The notes below the pieces were generated by a model, which saw only the letters and a program-made list of their open reading frames with translations, had not been told where the DNA came from and made no database searches. Below, one piece after another: positions 29,920 through 40,100 of a stretch of DNA of 64,000 bases (position 1 is the first letter of the stretch; each line of letters begins with the position of its first letter). Both the position numbers and the translations under genes were made by a program. Origin of the DNA: Pseudomonas sp. MYb185 (lineage in GTDB: Bacteria; Pseudomonadota; Gammaproteobacteria; Pseudomonadales; Pseudomonadaceae); assembly GCF_002979975.1 (NCBI RefSeq), contig NZ_PCQD01000008.1, positions 1 through 64,000 of the forward strand, in the 5' to 3' direction.

Positions 29920-30628
29920 GCCGGGTCTCCAGCCAACCGGCAATCTCGGCGGCCAGCCACAGCGGTTGCTCCAACGGCAGAGCGTGGCTGGCCTGTTCAT
30001 GCACCACCACCCGCGACGCATCATGCAGTGCAGCAATAGCCTCGGCAGCAGCTACCGGCACCAACGCGTCCTGCCCAGCAAAGCAGTGCAGCATCGGTTG
30101 CAATGGGCGGCTCAGGGCCACACGGTTGTCGAGCATGCCGAGCACTGCCAGGGCATGCAGGCGCTGTTCGGCCTCCAGTTCGTCCCAGGCCAGGGCTTTC
30201 ACCAGCTGTCTTGCCTGGGGGCTGCCCTGGGCCACCAGCAAGGCAAAGCGCTTGAGGGTTTTCTCCGGCGCATCGCGGTAATCCTGATAGAAGCTCTTGA
30301 AGGTTTCCGTGGGCATGGCCTGCGCCCAGTCCCGACGTTCGACGAAACAGGCGTTGCTGGCCAGCGTCGCCACCCGCGGGAAATGCTCCGGAAAGCGCCG
30401 ATGCAACTGCACTGCCAGCATGCCGCCCAGCGACCAGCCAACCAGCACGCCCGGCTTCATCTGCTGGGCCAGGCTGCTCAGATCGGTCTCCAGGCTGGAT
30501 AGCTGGATCGCCGGTAGCGGCAGAATATCCACGCCGACATCGGGCAGGCGCTCAAGCAGCGCCTCGCGCAGCGGCTGCAGGGTCTGCGGCGCCAGCGCCC
30601 AGCCGGGCAACAGGGTAATGTGCGTCAT
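29912..30628 (-). CDS. bioH: Pimeloyl-ACP methyl ester esterase BioH
   Basis: Alpha/beta-hydrolase that removes the BioC methyl group and ends chain elongation at pimeloyl-ACP. The 238-residue protein has the nucleophile Ser66 in VGWSLGGM, the acid Asp in FAGQDALVP and the His in [10 protein letters not shown]. The N-terminal [18 protein letters not shown] matches BioH. The start overlaps the bioF stop (ATGA). Confidence 0.92.
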   Translation of the reverse strand: MTHITLLPGWALAPQTLQPLREALLERLPDVGVDILPLPAIQLSSLETDLSSLAQQMKPGVLVGWSLGGMLAVQLHRRFPEHFPRVATLASNACFVERRDWAQAMPTETFKSFYQDYRDAPEKTLKRFALLVAQGSPQARQLVKALAWDELEAEQRLHALAVLGMLDNRVALSRPLQPMLHCFAGQDALVPVAAAEAIAALHDASRVVVHEQASHALPLEQPLWLAAEIAGWLETRHA

Positions 30629-31797
30629 GTGTTCATCTCCGGCAGGCTGGCCAGGGTTTGCTGCAGGGCTTCCAGCAAGCGGGCGATATCGTCTTCACTG
30701 TGCTCGGCCGACAGCGTGACACGCAGTCGTGCCGTACCCTGCGGTACGGTTGGCGGGCGAATGGCGGTGATCAGGATGCCGCGCTGACGTAGCCCCGCCG
30801 ACAGCTGCAGCGCTCGCTGGCTGTCACCGATCAACAAGGGCTGGATCGGTGTGGGGCTGTCCATCAGTTGCAATCCGAGCGCGCTGGCGCCGGCACGGAA
30901 CTGGGCAATCAGCCGGGCCAGATGTTCCCGGCGCCAGCTCTCGTCACGCAACAGCTGCAGGCTTTTCAATGTTGCCCAGGCCACCGCTGGCGGCTGGCTG
31001 GTGGTGTAGATATAAGGGCGGGCGAACTGGATCAATGTCTCGATCAGCTCCTCACTGCCGGCAATGAAGGCGCCAGCGGTGCCGAACGCCTTGCCCAGGG
31101 TCCCCACCAGCACCGGCACATCCTCCAGACCCAGGCCGTAATGCTCGACGATGCCGGCACCGGTGGCCCCCAGGCAGCCGAAGCCATGGGCGTCATCGAC
31201 CATGACCCAGGCGTCGTGGTGGCGCGCGGTAGCGCAGATCTCCGGCAGCTTCGCCAGGTCGCCATCCATGCTGAACACCCCGTCGCTCACCACCAGGGTG
31301 TTGCCGCTGGCCTTGCCCAGCCGCTGCTGCAGACTCTGCGCATCGTTATGCAGATAACGGGAGAAGCGCGCACCACTGAGCAATCCGGCATCCAGCAGCG
31401 AGGCGTGATTGAGCCGGTCCTGCAACACCGTATCGCCCTGCCCGACCAGCGCGGTGATCGCGCCCATGTTGGCCATATAGCCGCTGGACATCAGCAGCGC
31501 GCGGGGACGACCGGTGAACTCGGCCAGGGCTTCTTCCAATTGATGATGCGCACCGCTGTGACCCACCACCAGATGCGAGGCGCCGCCACCAGTCCCCCAG
31601 CGACGCACCCCCTCAATCATCGCTTCGGCCACCTGGGGGTGGTTGGCCAGCCCCAGGTAGTCGTTGCTGCAGAAAGCCAGCAGCGACTGCCCGTCGACCA
31701 CCGCATGCACACTCTGCGGCGACGCCAGCAGCGGGCGCTGGCGGTAGAGATGGGCGGAGCGGCGCTCGGCCAGACGGCTCGACAGGTCGAAGGACAC
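30625..31797 (-). CDS. bioF: 8-amino-7-oxononanoate synthase BioF
   Basis: PLP enzyme condensing pimeloyl-ACP with alanine. The start is taken as GTG at 31795-31797 ((M)[19 protein letters not shown], 390 aa), because family members begin with SFDL. A frame from 31848 would begin inside a hairpin with no ribosome site. PLP lysine Lys236 is in [31 protein letters not shown] and [10 protein letters not shown] are intact. It is the second gene of the biotin operon, 91 bp after bioB. Confidence 0.93.
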   Translation of the reverse strand: MSFDLSSRLAERRSAHLYRQRPLLASPQSVHAVVDGQSLLAFCSNDYLGLANHPQVAEAMIEGVRRWGTGGGASHLVVGHSGAHHQLEEALAEFTGRPRALLMSSGYMANMGAITALVGQGDTVLQDRLNHASLLDAGLLSGARFSRYLHNDAQSLQQRLGKASGNTLVVSDGVFSMDGDLAKLPEICATARHHDAWVMVDDAHGFGCLGATGAGIVEHYGLGLEDVPVLVGTLGKAFGTAGAFIAGSEELIETLIQFARPYIYTTSQPPAVAWATLKSLQLLRDESWRREHLARLIAQFRAGASALGLQLMDSPTPIQPLLIGDSQRALQLSAGLRQRGILITAIRPPTVPQGTARLRVTLSAEHSEDDIARLLEALQQTLASLPEMNT

Positions 31798-31834
31798 GGG
31801 ATTCTCGTTGCAGGCGAATGGATGGAAAGAGGGG

Positions 31835-31854
31835 CCGGACGTCAACACGTCCGG
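31835..31854 (-). other. Intercistronic hairpin between bioB and bioF
   Basis: Perfect 8-bp stem CCGGACGT/ACGTCCGG with a 4-nt loop, in the 91-bp bioB-bioF gap. On the minus strand it is followed by CCCCTCTTTCC, a weak pyrimidine tail. It could attenuate transcription or act as a processing site that sets bioB levels apart from bioFHCD. Confidence 0.4.
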
Positions 31855-31888
31855 TCCGGTACTACTGATCAGTCAGTGAAGCTCAGGC

Positions 31889-32938
31889 TCAAACCGCCGC
31901 GGCGTTGGTAAACATGGCACTGTCGCGCTGCTCGACCAGCGCCTGCTCGATTGCCGCCTGGTGCACCTCGTCATCATGCTCCTGACGCTCCTCGGGCTTG
32001 ATGCCCAGACGCTGGAACAGACGCATGTCCTTCTCCGCCTGGGGATTGGAGGTGGTCAGCAGCCGATCGCCGTAGAAGATCGAATTGGCCCCGGCGAAGA
32101 ACGCCAGCGCCTGGGTCTGCTCACTCATCTGCTCACGGCCGGCGGACAGGCGAACATGGGACTTGGGCATCATGATCCGCGCCACCGCCAGCATGCGGAT
32201 GAAATCGAAGGGGTCCAGGTCCTCGGCGTTTTCCAGCGGCGTGCCGGCTACCTTGACCAGCATGTTGATCGGCACGCTCTCCGGGTGTTCCGGCAGGTTC
32301 GCCAGCTGTATCAGCAGCCCGGCGCGATCTTCCAGGGATTCGCCCATGCCGAGGATACCGCCGGAGCAGATCTTCATCCCCGCATCGCGCACGTAGGACA
32401 AGGTCTGCAGTCGGTCACCATAGGTACGGGTGGTGATGATGTTGCCGTAGAACTCCGGCGAGGTATCCAGGTTGTGGTTGTAGTAATCCAACCCGGCATC
32501 GGCCAGCGCGGCAGTCTGCTCCTTGGTCAATTTGCCCAACGTCATGCAGGTTTCGAGACCCAGCTCACGCACGCCGCGCACCATTTGCAGTACATAGGGC
32601 ATATCCTTCTCGGAAGGATGCTTCCAGGCCGCGCCCATGCAGAAACGGGTGGCGCCAATGGCCTTGGCCGCAGCGGCCTCGTCCAGCACCTTCTGCACCT
32701 CGAGCAGTTTTTCCTTGTCCAGGCCGGTGTTGTAGTGGCCAGACTGCGGGCAGTACTTGCAGTCTTCCGGGCAGGCACCCGTCTTGATCGATAGCAGCGT
32801 CGAGACCTGAACACGGTTGGCGTCGAAGTGCTGGCGATGCACCGTCTGCGCCTGGAACAGCAGGTCGTTGAAGGGTTGGCGGAACAGGGCCAGCACTTCT
32901 GCCGGAGTCCAGTCATGGCGGGTAACAGGCGCAGTCAT
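31889..32938 (-). CDS. bioB: Biotin synthase BioB
   Basis: Radical-SAM enzyme that inserts sulfur into dethiobiotin. The 349-residue protein has the CX3CX2C cluster Cys56-Cys60-Cys63 in [14 protein letters not shown], the [13 protein letters not shown] motif of the auxiliary-cluster region, and RLSAGREQM near residue 265. It is the first gene of the operon, with a TTGACA/TATCAT promoter (16-bp spacing) and a BirA-type operator immediately upstream. Confidence 0.96.
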   Translation of the reverse strand: MTAPVTRHDWTPAEVLALFRQPFNDLLFQAQTVHRQHFDANRVQVSTLLSIKTGACPEDCKYCPQSGHYNTGLDKEKLLEVQKVLDEAAAAKAIGATRFCMGAAWKHPSEKDMPYVLQMVRGVRELGLETCMTLGKLTKEQTAALADAGLDYYNHNLDTSPEFYGNIITTRTYGDRLQTLSYVRDAGMKICSGGILGMGESLEDRAGLLIQLANLPEHPESVPINMLVKVAGTPLENAEDLDPFDFIRMLAVARIMMPKSHVRLSAGREQMSEQTQALAFFAGANSIFYGDRLLTTSNPQAEKDMRLFQRLGIKPEERQEHDDEVHQAAIEQALVEQRDSAMFTNAAAV

Positions 32939-32982
32939 CGGAGCATATCCTTGGAGTCAGTGAGGATTTCTTTATGCAACGC

Positions 32983-33010
32983 ATGATAATGACGACATGG
33001 AGACTGTCAA
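32983..33010 (-). promoter_or_regulatory. bioB promoter
   Basis: On the minus strand TTGACA (33005-33010) is a perfect -35 hexamer, followed after 16 bp by TATCAT (32983-32988) as -10. About 45 nt separate the -10 from the bioB start. The -35 hexamer lies within the left half of the BirA-type operator. Confidence 0.7.
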
Positions 33011-33036
33011 CCACTTATGAAGGGCAAGGTTTACAA
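33004..33036. promoter_or_regulatory. BirA (biotin repressor) operator between bioB and comF
   Basis: CTGTCAACC (33004-33012), 15-nt spacer, GGTTTACAA (33028-33036). It matches the proteobacterial BirA pattern TTGTAAACC-N14/15-GGTTTACAA with two mismatches in the left half. It overlaps the bioB -35 hexamer and the first seven codons of comF, so holo-BirA would block bioB transcription. The birA gene is not in the window. Confidence 0.75.
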
Positions 33037-33733
33037 CTGGTTAACTTTTAACCATATCAATCGCTGCCTGCTGTGCCTGGGCAGTGCCGCCGGAATCGCC
33101 GAGTGCATCTGCACACCCTGCCTGGAGGAGTTGCCCTGGCTCGGCACCGCCTGCCGGCAATGTGCACTGCCATTACCCAATGCCGACCAGTTGTGTGGCC
33201 ATTGCCAGTTGCTGCCGCCGGCATTCAACCAGGTGGTGGCGCCCTTTCGCTATGCCTTCCCACTGGACAGCCTGATTCCCGCATTCAAGCATCAGCACAA
33301 GCTCACCTATGGTCGCCTCCTGGCACGCCTGCTGTGTCAGGCCATAGTGCATCATCATGAGGAGCACGAGCAGGCGTTGCCCGACCTGATAATCCCGCTG
33401 CCGCTGCACCGTGCGCGGCAGGCGCAGCGCGGCTACAACCAGGCGCTGGAGCTGGCCCGACCGATCGCCCGGCGGCTGGGCGTGACGCTGGACAGGAGCA
33501 TCCTGCTACGCCAGCGCGCCACCGCAGCGCAGCAGGGGCTGGATGCCCAGGCGCGCCGGCAGAACATGCAAGGCGCCTTTGTCTGCCAGCACCCACAGCG
33601 GCTTAAGGGCAAGCATGTCGCGCTGGTCGACGATGTGGTCACCACCGGCACCACGGTCAATGAAGCCAGCCGCACCCTGCTGGCAGCCGGCGCGGCCAGC
33701 GTCAGCATCTGGTGCGTGGCACGCACGCCCTGA
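33017..33733 (+). CDS. comF: ComF-family phosphoribosyltransferase-like protein
   Basis: 238-residue ComF/GntX-type protein linked to DNA uptake and competence in other bacteria. The N-terminal zinc-finger-like region has CLLC, CICTPC, CRQCALPL and CGHC (residues about 17-63). The C-terminal PRTase fold has the PRPP loop HVALVDDVVTTGTT near residue 200 and the upstream QRGYNQALELA. The start ATG at 33017 lies inside the BirA operator, so the N-terminal KVYNW codons double as operator sequence. A weak hairpin (33737-33751) with a short T-run follows the stop. Confidence 0.88.
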   Translation: MKGKVYNWLTFNHINRCLLCLGSAAGIAECICTPCLEELPWLGTACRQCALPLPNADQLCGHCQLLPPAFNQVVAPFRYAFPLDSLIPAFKHQHKLTYGRLLARLLCQAIVHHHEEHEQALPDLIIPLPLHRARQAQRGYNQALELARPIARRLGVTLDRSILLRQRATAAQQGLDAQARRQNMQGAFVCQHPQRLKGKHVALVDDVVTTGTTVNEASRTLLAAGAASVSIWCVARTP

Positions 33734-33736
33734 GGC

Positions 33737-33753
33737 AACCGCAGGCCGGTTTT
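33737..33753 (+). terminator. Possible weak terminator after comF
   Basis: AACCG/CGGTT stem (5 bp, CAGGC loop) running into TTTT at 33750-33753, four bases past the comF stop. The stem is short, so the call is tentative. The rest of the gap to srkA (33754-33902) shows no gene. Confidence 0.3.
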
Positions 33754-33902
33754 GCGTAAACCCAGCCAATGGAAACGGCGCTCGCGGCAAGACGCGGCTT
33801 CTATAATGCATAGAGGATTACCTGTAAGCTGCGTTCAACTATCATGGCAAGCCGGCCAGTACGGACGGTTTGAGGCTTGCTGCTTGCCACCTGGAGCTGC
33901 AA

Positions 33903-34877
33903 ATGAGTCACCCTTTTGCCCTGCTGACCCCTGATACCGTGCTGGATGCGGTGGAGTCGCTCGGTTTTGTCAGCGATGCCCGCACCCTGACGTTGAACAG
34001 CTACGAGAACCGGGTATTCCAGATCGGTATCGAGGATGGCCAGCCGCTGATTGCCAAGTTCTACCGCCCGGGACGCTGGAGCGATGCAGCGATCCTGGAG
34101 GAACACCAGTTCTCCATGGAGTTGGCCGAACGCGATATCCCGGTGATCCCGCCATTGCAGATAGATGGCCAGACCCTGTTCGAATTCGCCGGCTTCCGCT
34201 TCAGCCTGTTCCGCCGTTTCGGTGGCCGCGCCCCGGAGCTGGACAACCCCGACCACCTGTTGATGCTCGGCCGGCTGCTGGGTCGACTGCATGCCGTCGG
34301 GGCCATGAAGCCCTTCGCCCATCGTCCGGAACTGACCGTGCAATCCTTCGGCCATGACAGCCGCAACTGGTTGTTCGAGCATGGCTGCGTGCCGGAAAAC
34401 CTGCGCCCGGCCTATTTCTCGGTGGCCGACGACCTGCTGGCGCGCATCGAGGATATCTACCGCGCTCATCCCTACCAGACCATCCGCCTGCATGGCGATC
34501 TGCATGTCGGCAACCTGCTGTGGCGCGACGACAGCCTGTACATGGTCGACATGGATGACTGCCGCCAGGGCCCGGCCATCCAGGACCTGTGGATGATGCT
34601 GTCCGGCGAGCGCGATCAGCGTCAGGCGCAACTGTCCGAGCTGGTCGACGGTTATAACGAGTTCCATGACTTCGATCCGCGCCAGTTGCCACTGATCGAA
34701 TCCCTGCGCAGCCTGCGCCTGATCCACTACAGCGCCTGGCTGGCCCGGCGCTGGGAAGACCCGGCATTCCCCATGCACTTTCCCTGGTTCGCCAGCGAAC
34801 GCTACTGGGCCGAGCAGATACTTACCCTGCGTGAACAGCGCGCTGCGCTGGATGAGCCGGCGCTGCGGCTGTTCTGA
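33903..34877 (+). CDS. srkA: Stress response serine/threonine kinase SrkA (YihE/RdoA)
   Basis: Choline-kinase-like protein kinase that counters stress-induced death in E. coli. The start MSHPFALLTPDTVLDAVES at 33903 gives 324 aa; a frame 11 codons longer lacks support. Motifs: the ATP-lysine stretch PLIAKFYRPGRWS, LGRLLGRLHAVG, the catalytic loop IRLHGDLHVGNLLW near residue 200, and the metal site MVDMDDCRQGPAIQDLW. A hairpin follows the stop. Confidence 0.92.
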   Translation: MSHPFALLTPDTVLDAVESLGFVSDARTLTLNSYENRVFQIGIEDGQPLIAKFYRPGRWSDAAILEEHQFSMELAERDIPVIPPLQIDGQTLFEFAGFRFSLFRRFGGRAPELDNPDHLLMLGRLLGRLHAVGAMKPFAHRPELTVQSFGHDSRNWLFEHGCVPENLRPAYFSVADDLLARIEDIYRAHPYQTIRLHGDLHVGNLLWRDDSLYMVDMDDCRQGPAIQDLWMMLSGERDQRQAQLSELVDGYNEFHDFDPRQLPLIESLRSLRLIHYSAWLARRWEDPAFPMHFPWFASERYWAEQILTLREQRAALDEPALRLF

Positions 34878-34919
34878 TCCAGCTTTATCAATTCCATCAA
34901 TGGCTGTTCCACGCTGACC

Positions 34920-34946
34920 GATGTGCCGCATACACTGCGGCACATC
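34920..34946 (+). terminator. Hairpin downstream of srkA
   Basis: Perfect 11-bp stem GATGTGCCGCA/TGCGGCACATC with the loop TACAC, 43 nt past the srkA stop. It is followed by ATAATTC rather than a T-run. It is either a terminator needing little U-tail, or an operator-like palindrome before the acyl-CoA dehydrogenase at 35039. Confidence 0.5.
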
Positions 34947-35038
34947 ATAATTCACAGCCTCTGGAAACATTGACGCGCAGGCACTGCAACAGGCCGGACG
35001 CAACGGGTTTCGAGGTGAACTCAACGGGGTGCCCCACC

Positions 35039-36841
35039 ATGACCGATACCTTGCTCGACTCACGCAACCTGGCCTTTGAGCTGTATGAAGTACTCGACGC
35101 CGAGGAACTGACCCAACGCGAGCGCTTTGCCGATCACAACCGCGAGACCTTCGACGCCGCCCTGGCCACTGCCCGGCAGATCGCGGAGAAATACTTCGCC
35201 CCGCACAATCGCAAGAGCGACGAGAACGAACCGGAATACGTGGACGGCGCCGCGGTGCTGATCCCCGAGGTGAAGCCGGCGGTGGATGCCTTTATCGAAG
35301 CCGGTTTCCAGAACGCCGGGCGCAGCTTCGAGGAGGGCGGCATGCAGTTGCCGAACCTGCTGTCGCGCGCCTGCTTCGCGCACTTCCAGTCGGCCAACAT
35401 CGCTACCTCGTCCTACCCGATGCTGACCATGGGCGCCAGCAACCTGATCGGCAAGTTCGGCACCGAGGATCAGAAGCGCCGCTTCTTCCAGCCGATGATC
35501 GATGGCCGCTTCTTCGGTACCATGGCGCTGACCGAGCCGCATGCGGGGTCTTCCCTGTCCGACCTGCGCACCCGCGCCGAGCCGGCCGGTGACGGCAGCT
35601 ATCGCATCAAGGGCAACAAGATCTTCATTTCCGGTGGGGATCACCCGCTGTCGGAAAACATCGTGCACATGGTACTGGCCAAGCTGCCCGACGCGCCGCC
35701 CGGGGTGAAGGGCATCTCGCTGTTCATCGTGCCCAAGTTCCTGGTCAACGATGACGGCAGCCTGGGCGAGCGCAACGACGTGGTGCTGGCCGGCCTGTTC
35801 CACAAGATGGGCTGGCGCGGCACCACCTCCACCGCACTGAACTTCGGTGACAACGGCAATTGCGTGGGCTATCTGGTCGGCGAGCCGCACAAGGGCCTGG
35901 CCTACATGTTCCAGATGATGAACGAAGCACGTATCGGTGTCGGCATGGGCGCCATCATGCTCGGCTACGCTGGTTACCTGTACTCGCTGGACTACGCTCG
36001 CGAGCGTCCGCAAGGCCGGCATCCGGATGGCAAGGACCCGACCAGCCCGCAGGTAGCGATCATCGAGCATGCCGACGTACGGCGCATGCTGCTGACCCAG
36101 AAGGCCTATGTCGAAGGTTCCTTCGACCTGGGGCTGTTCTGCGCCAGGTTGGTGGATGACGGCAAGACCGGCAGCACCGATGAACAGCGCCAGCTGGCCA
36201 ACGAACTGCTCGACCTGCTGACCCCGATCGTCAAGTCCTGGCCCTCGGAGTTCTGCCTCAAGGCCAACGAGCTGGCGATCCAGATCCTCGGTGGCCATGG
36301 TTACACCCGCGAATACCCGGTCGAGCAGTACTACCGCGACAACCGCCTGAACCCGATCCATGAAGGCACCCACGGCATCCAGTCGCTGGACCTGCTGGCG
36401 CGCAAGCTGACCCAGAACAAGGGGGCGGGCCTGCGCCAGCTGACCGGACTGATCCAGGACAGCATCCAGCGCGCCGGTGCGCATGCCTCGCTGCAGGAAC
36501 TGCGGGCTCCGCTGGAGCAACTGCTGCAGCGCCTGCAAACCACCACCCAGGCGCTGCTGACTGACCTGGGCAGCGGCAAGGTCAACCAGACCCTGGCCAA
36601 CTCGGCACTGTACATGAAGGTCTTCGGCCACGCGGTGATCGGCTGGCGCTGGCTGGAACAGGCCATCCGCGCTGAGGAAGGCCTGGCTCGGGGCAACACT
36701 GCTGACGAGGCGTTCTACCGTGGCAAGCTGCAGGCAGCCCGCTACTTCCTGACCTGGGAAGTGCCCGCCTGCCATCATGAGCTGAACCTGCTGGATGCCC
36801 GCGACCAGACCTGTATGGAGATGCAGGATAGCTGGTTCTGA
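35039..36841 (+). CDS. Acyl-CoA dehydrogenase (second paralogue)
   Basis: 600-residue FAD acyl-CoA dehydrogenase of the same long class as the gene at 25869-27674. The start MTDTLLDSRNLAFELYEVLDAE at 35039 is preferred to 34970, which adds a non-homologous leader. Motifs: MALTEPHAGSSLSDLRTRAEP, IKGNKIFISGGDHPL, MGWRGTTSTALNFGD, GGHGYTREYPVEQYYRDNRLNPIHEGTHGIQSLDLLARK (catalytic-Glu loop; several blocks), and a C-terminal dimer-type domain. No PsrA-like palindrome is visible in front. A CCCTCTCCC repeat hairpin follows the stop. Confidence 0.92.
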   Translation: MTDTLLDSRNLAFELYEVLDAEELTQRERFADHNRETFDAALATARQIAEKYFAPHNRKSDENEPEYVDGAAVLIPEVKPAVDAFIEAGFQNAGRSFEEGGMQLPNLLSRACFAHFQSANIATSSYPMLTMGASNLIGKFGTEDQKRRFFQPMIDGRFFGTMALTEPHAGSSLSDLRTRAEPAGDGSYRIKGNKIFISGGDHPLSENIVHMVLAKLPDAPPGVKGISLFIVPKFLVNDDGSLGERNDVVLAGLFHKMGWRGTTSTALNFGDNGNCVGYLVGEPHKGLAYMFQMMNEARIGVGMGAIMLGYAGYLYSLDYARERPQGRHPDGKDPTSPQVAIIEHADVRRMLLTQKAYVEGSFDLGLFCARLVDDGKTGSTDEQRQLANELLDLLTPIVKSWPSEFCLKANELAIQILGGHGYTREYPVEQYYRDNRLNPIHEGTHGIQSLDLLARKLTQNKGAGLRQLTGLIQDSIQRAGAHASLQELRAPLEQLLQRLQTTTQALLTDLGSGKVNQTLANSALYMKVFGHAVIGWRWLEQAIRAEEGLARGNTADEAFYRGKLQAARYFLTWEVPACHHELNLLDARDQTCMEMQDSWF

Positions 36842-36846
36842 GGCCT

Positions 36847-36888
36847 TTCCCCTCTCCCCCGGCCCCTCTCCCGCGAGGGGAGAGGGGA
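36847..36888 (-). repeat. CCCTCTCCC-type dispersed repeat with hairpin (copy 2)
   Basis: CCCCTCTCCC (36863-36872) pairs with GGGAGAGGGG (36878-36887). It is the inverse of copies at 1-40 and 37053-37095. It starts six bases past the acyl-CoA dehydrogenase stop and could terminate that gene. With copy 3 it brackets about 165 bp of non-coding DNA that has no gene I can name. Confidence 0.65.
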
Positions 36889-37052
36889 GCGGAACGTGCA
36901 AACCGGCAACATGGGTGACAGCTCAGACAGGGAGGATGGTTACGCAAGTTACGGCAGCCTGTGCTCTGGTTACACATTGCCAGCGGTATCTACCCTTGTC
37001 TGAAAACGCCATGCTGACAAGAAGGCTCACGGATTTCAGCAAGCACAATCCA

Positions 37053-37095
37053 GCTCCCTCTCCCCTCGCGGGAGAGGGTTGGGGAGAGGGGGAAG
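37053..37095 (+). repeat. CCCTCTCCC-type dispersed repeat (copy 3)
   Basis: CTCCCTCTCCCCTCGCGGG then AGAGGGTTGGGGAGAGGGGG, oriented like copy 1 and opposite to copy 2. Copies 2 and 3 form an inverted pair 165 bp apart, a layout seen in REP pairs and non-autonomous mobile elements. The remaining gap to 37177 shows no gene. Confidence 0.6.
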
Positions 37096-37177
37096 CTGTA
37101 GCCGTTCGCCCCTCTACCCTTTCATTCGCACCCACCGACGTCTAACCTAGCCATCAGCTCACTGCGGATTGCTAGCC

Positions 37178-40100
37178 ATGCCACGCCTTCACCTGCTGCT
37201 GTGTCTGCTGTTCGCCTGCCAGGCGCTGTTCATGCCCCTGGCCCACGCGCAGGACAGTGACGCGGACCTCAGCCCCATCGAACGCCTGCAGGCGGATATT
37301 GCCGCGCTACCCGACAGCGGCAAGTCCGCCGCCGAACAGCAACAGTTGCAGGAAGCCTGGCAGCAGAGGCTGACGGCTCTGCAACGGATCGAGTCGCTGA
37401 AGGAGCAGCAGGCCGACCTGCAGTCGACCCTCGACGGCGCGCCTGAACAGCTACGCAGCCTGCGACAGCAGACAGATGCCCTCCGCCCGGCCGATGAAGA
37501 CCACCTGCGCCAGCGTTTTACCGCCGCCACGCTGCAGACCCTGGATACCACCCTGGGCGACCTGGTGGCCAGGATGTATGACTGGCAGAACGAACTGACC
37601 GCGGTCAACAGCGATCTGATCGCTGCGGAAACCCGCCCGGAGAAGACCCAGAGCCGTATCTCCACCAACCAGTCGCGGGCCAATGAACTCAATGAGCAAC
37701 TGCGCCAACTGCAGCGCCAACCCCAGAACCAGTTGAACCAGGCGCGGGTGGAGGCAATCCAGGCGGAACTGGCCAACCTGGAACAGTCCAGCAACCTGCT
37801 GCGCCAGCAATTGTCGGCGAACAATACGCTGCTGGAGCTGGCCAATGAAGAGCGCCGCCTGCTGCTCGCCGAGCTGGGCAATATCGACAAGGAAATCAAC
37901 GTCCTGCAGGACGTGATCGACGAGAAGCGGCGCAGCCTGTCCGAGCAGGTGATCAGCGATACCGCCGCCGAATCGCAGCAGATCAGCAATCACCAACTGC
38001 TGCACAAGCAAAGCCTGATCAACCAGCGGCTCAGTGAAGAGCTGCTCGAATCATCGAACCGGATCAGCACCCTGTCGCGGCGCAATATCCGCACGACCCA
38101 GCAGATCGATCACCTGACCCAGCAGGAAAGCGCACTGGACCAGCAGATCAGCGTACTGGAGGGCAGCCTGTTGCTGTCGCGCATCCTGCACCAGGAAAAG
38201 CAGGCATTACCGACGGTGCAGATCGACCCCACGCTGGCCGACTCGGTAGCCGACATGCGCCTGCGCCAGTTCGAGATCAATCAACTGCGCGAACAACTGC
38301 GTAACCAGGATGCCTATCTCACGCGCCTGCTCAACCAGTTGCCGGAGGACCAGCGGGATGACTTGCGGGATGATCTGCTGCAACTGATCCGCAGCCGGGT
38401 GACGCTGGTGGAGCAGCTCAGCAGCCATATCAACACCCTGCTGGGGGAGGCCATCGCCCTGCAGATAAGCGAGAACCAGCTGCAGCAACTCAGCACCAAG
38501 CTGCAGCAGACCATCGATGATCAGTTGTTCTGGGTAGCCAGCAATCCACCGATCGGCCGTGACTGGCTGCTCAGCCTGCCGGAGCAGATGCTCTCCCAGT
38601 GGCAGGATCTGCAACCGCTCAACCAGATCAAGCGTCTGTTGCTGACCCTCAAGGATCACCCTGGCTGGCTGGCGCTACTGCTGGTCCTGGCTGGCATACC
38701 GCTGCTGCTGCGCAAGCGGCTGATCGACCGGCTGCAGCAACTGCATGGGGAAGTCGGGCATTATCGCCTCGACAACCAACGCACCACGCCCCGCGCCCTG
38801 CTGCTGACGGCGGTCTCGGTGCTACCCCTGCCCATCCTGCTGGGCGGCGCCGGTTTCGGCCTGACCTTTGGTGATACCCCCGCCATGCCCACGTTCGGCC
38901 AGGCACTGCTGCAACTGTCCGTGAGCTGGTTCGTGCTGCATCTGATGTATCGGCTGTTCGACCCCCAGGGCATCACCATCCGGCATTTCCGCTGGTCCGC
39001 AACCACGGTTTCGCGCCTGCGCAAGCTGACCCGGCGCCTGGCCTGGGTACTGTTGCCGATGGTGCTGATCATCAGCCTCGGCACCACCAACCCGGAGCAT
39101 CTGGACAAGGACGTACTGGGCCGACTGGTCATGATCACCACCCTGGTGCTGTTCAGCCTGCTGGTTGGCAGTGTCATGCGCCAGAGCGAGCCCTTGAACA
39201 ATTCCCGGATATTTCACTTCGGCGCGTCGCTGATTCTCATCCTGCTGCCACTGGTGCTGGCCGGGATGACCATATGGGGTTATCACTTCACCGCTATCCG
39301 CCTGGCGGACCGGATGATCGATACCCTGTACCTGATCACCGCCTGGATACTGCTGCAGGGCATCGTGGTACGCAATCTGCGCGTGGCCGGCCGCCATCTG
39401 GCCTACCAGCGGGCGATCAGCAAGCGCCAGGCCGAGGAGCAGGCCAATGGCACCGAAACGGAAGTGACACTGGACATCCCCGAACTCAAGCTCGAGCAGA
39501 TCAACCAGCAATCGCTGCGGCTGGCCCGCCTCGGTCTACTGATCCTGTTCAGTGTGCTGGTGTACCTGGTCTGGTCCGACCTGATCAGCGCCGCCTCCTA
39601 TCTGGAATCCATCACCCTGTGGGAGTACAACAGCGGTACCGCCGACAACCCGCTGATGGTGCCGCTCAGCGCCGGCGACCTGCTCGGTGCGATCATCGTC
39701 GTGGTGCTGACCATCACCCTGGCACGCAACCTGCCCGGCTTGCTGGAAATCCTGGTGCTGTCGCGCATGGAACTGCGCCAGGGCAGCAGTTACGCCATCA
39801 CTACTCTGCTCAGCTATCTGATCGTCAGTGTCGGCATCATCAGTTGCCTGTCCACCCTCGGGGTCAGCTGGAACAAGCTGCAATGGCTGGTTGCCGCACT
39901 CGGCGTCGGTCTCGGTTTCGGCCTGCAGGAAATCTTCGCCAACTTCGTCTCCGGGCTGATCATCCTGTTCGAGCGGCCGGTACGCATCGGTGATGTGGTG
40001 ACCATCGGCGAGCTGTCGGGCACGGTCAACCGCATCCGCATCCGTGCCACCACCATCACCGACTTCGACCGCAAGGAAATCATCGTCCCGAACAAGACCT

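Noticed and set aside
35060-36901. Long minus-strand frame opposite the second acyl-CoA dehydrogenase
   Set aside because: Antisense shadow; no motif and its start lies in a repeat hairpin.
36889-37052. Insertion-sequence remnant between the CCCTCTCCC repeats
   Set aside because: I cannot identify a transposase fragment or terminal repeats by eye; a nucleotide search would decide.
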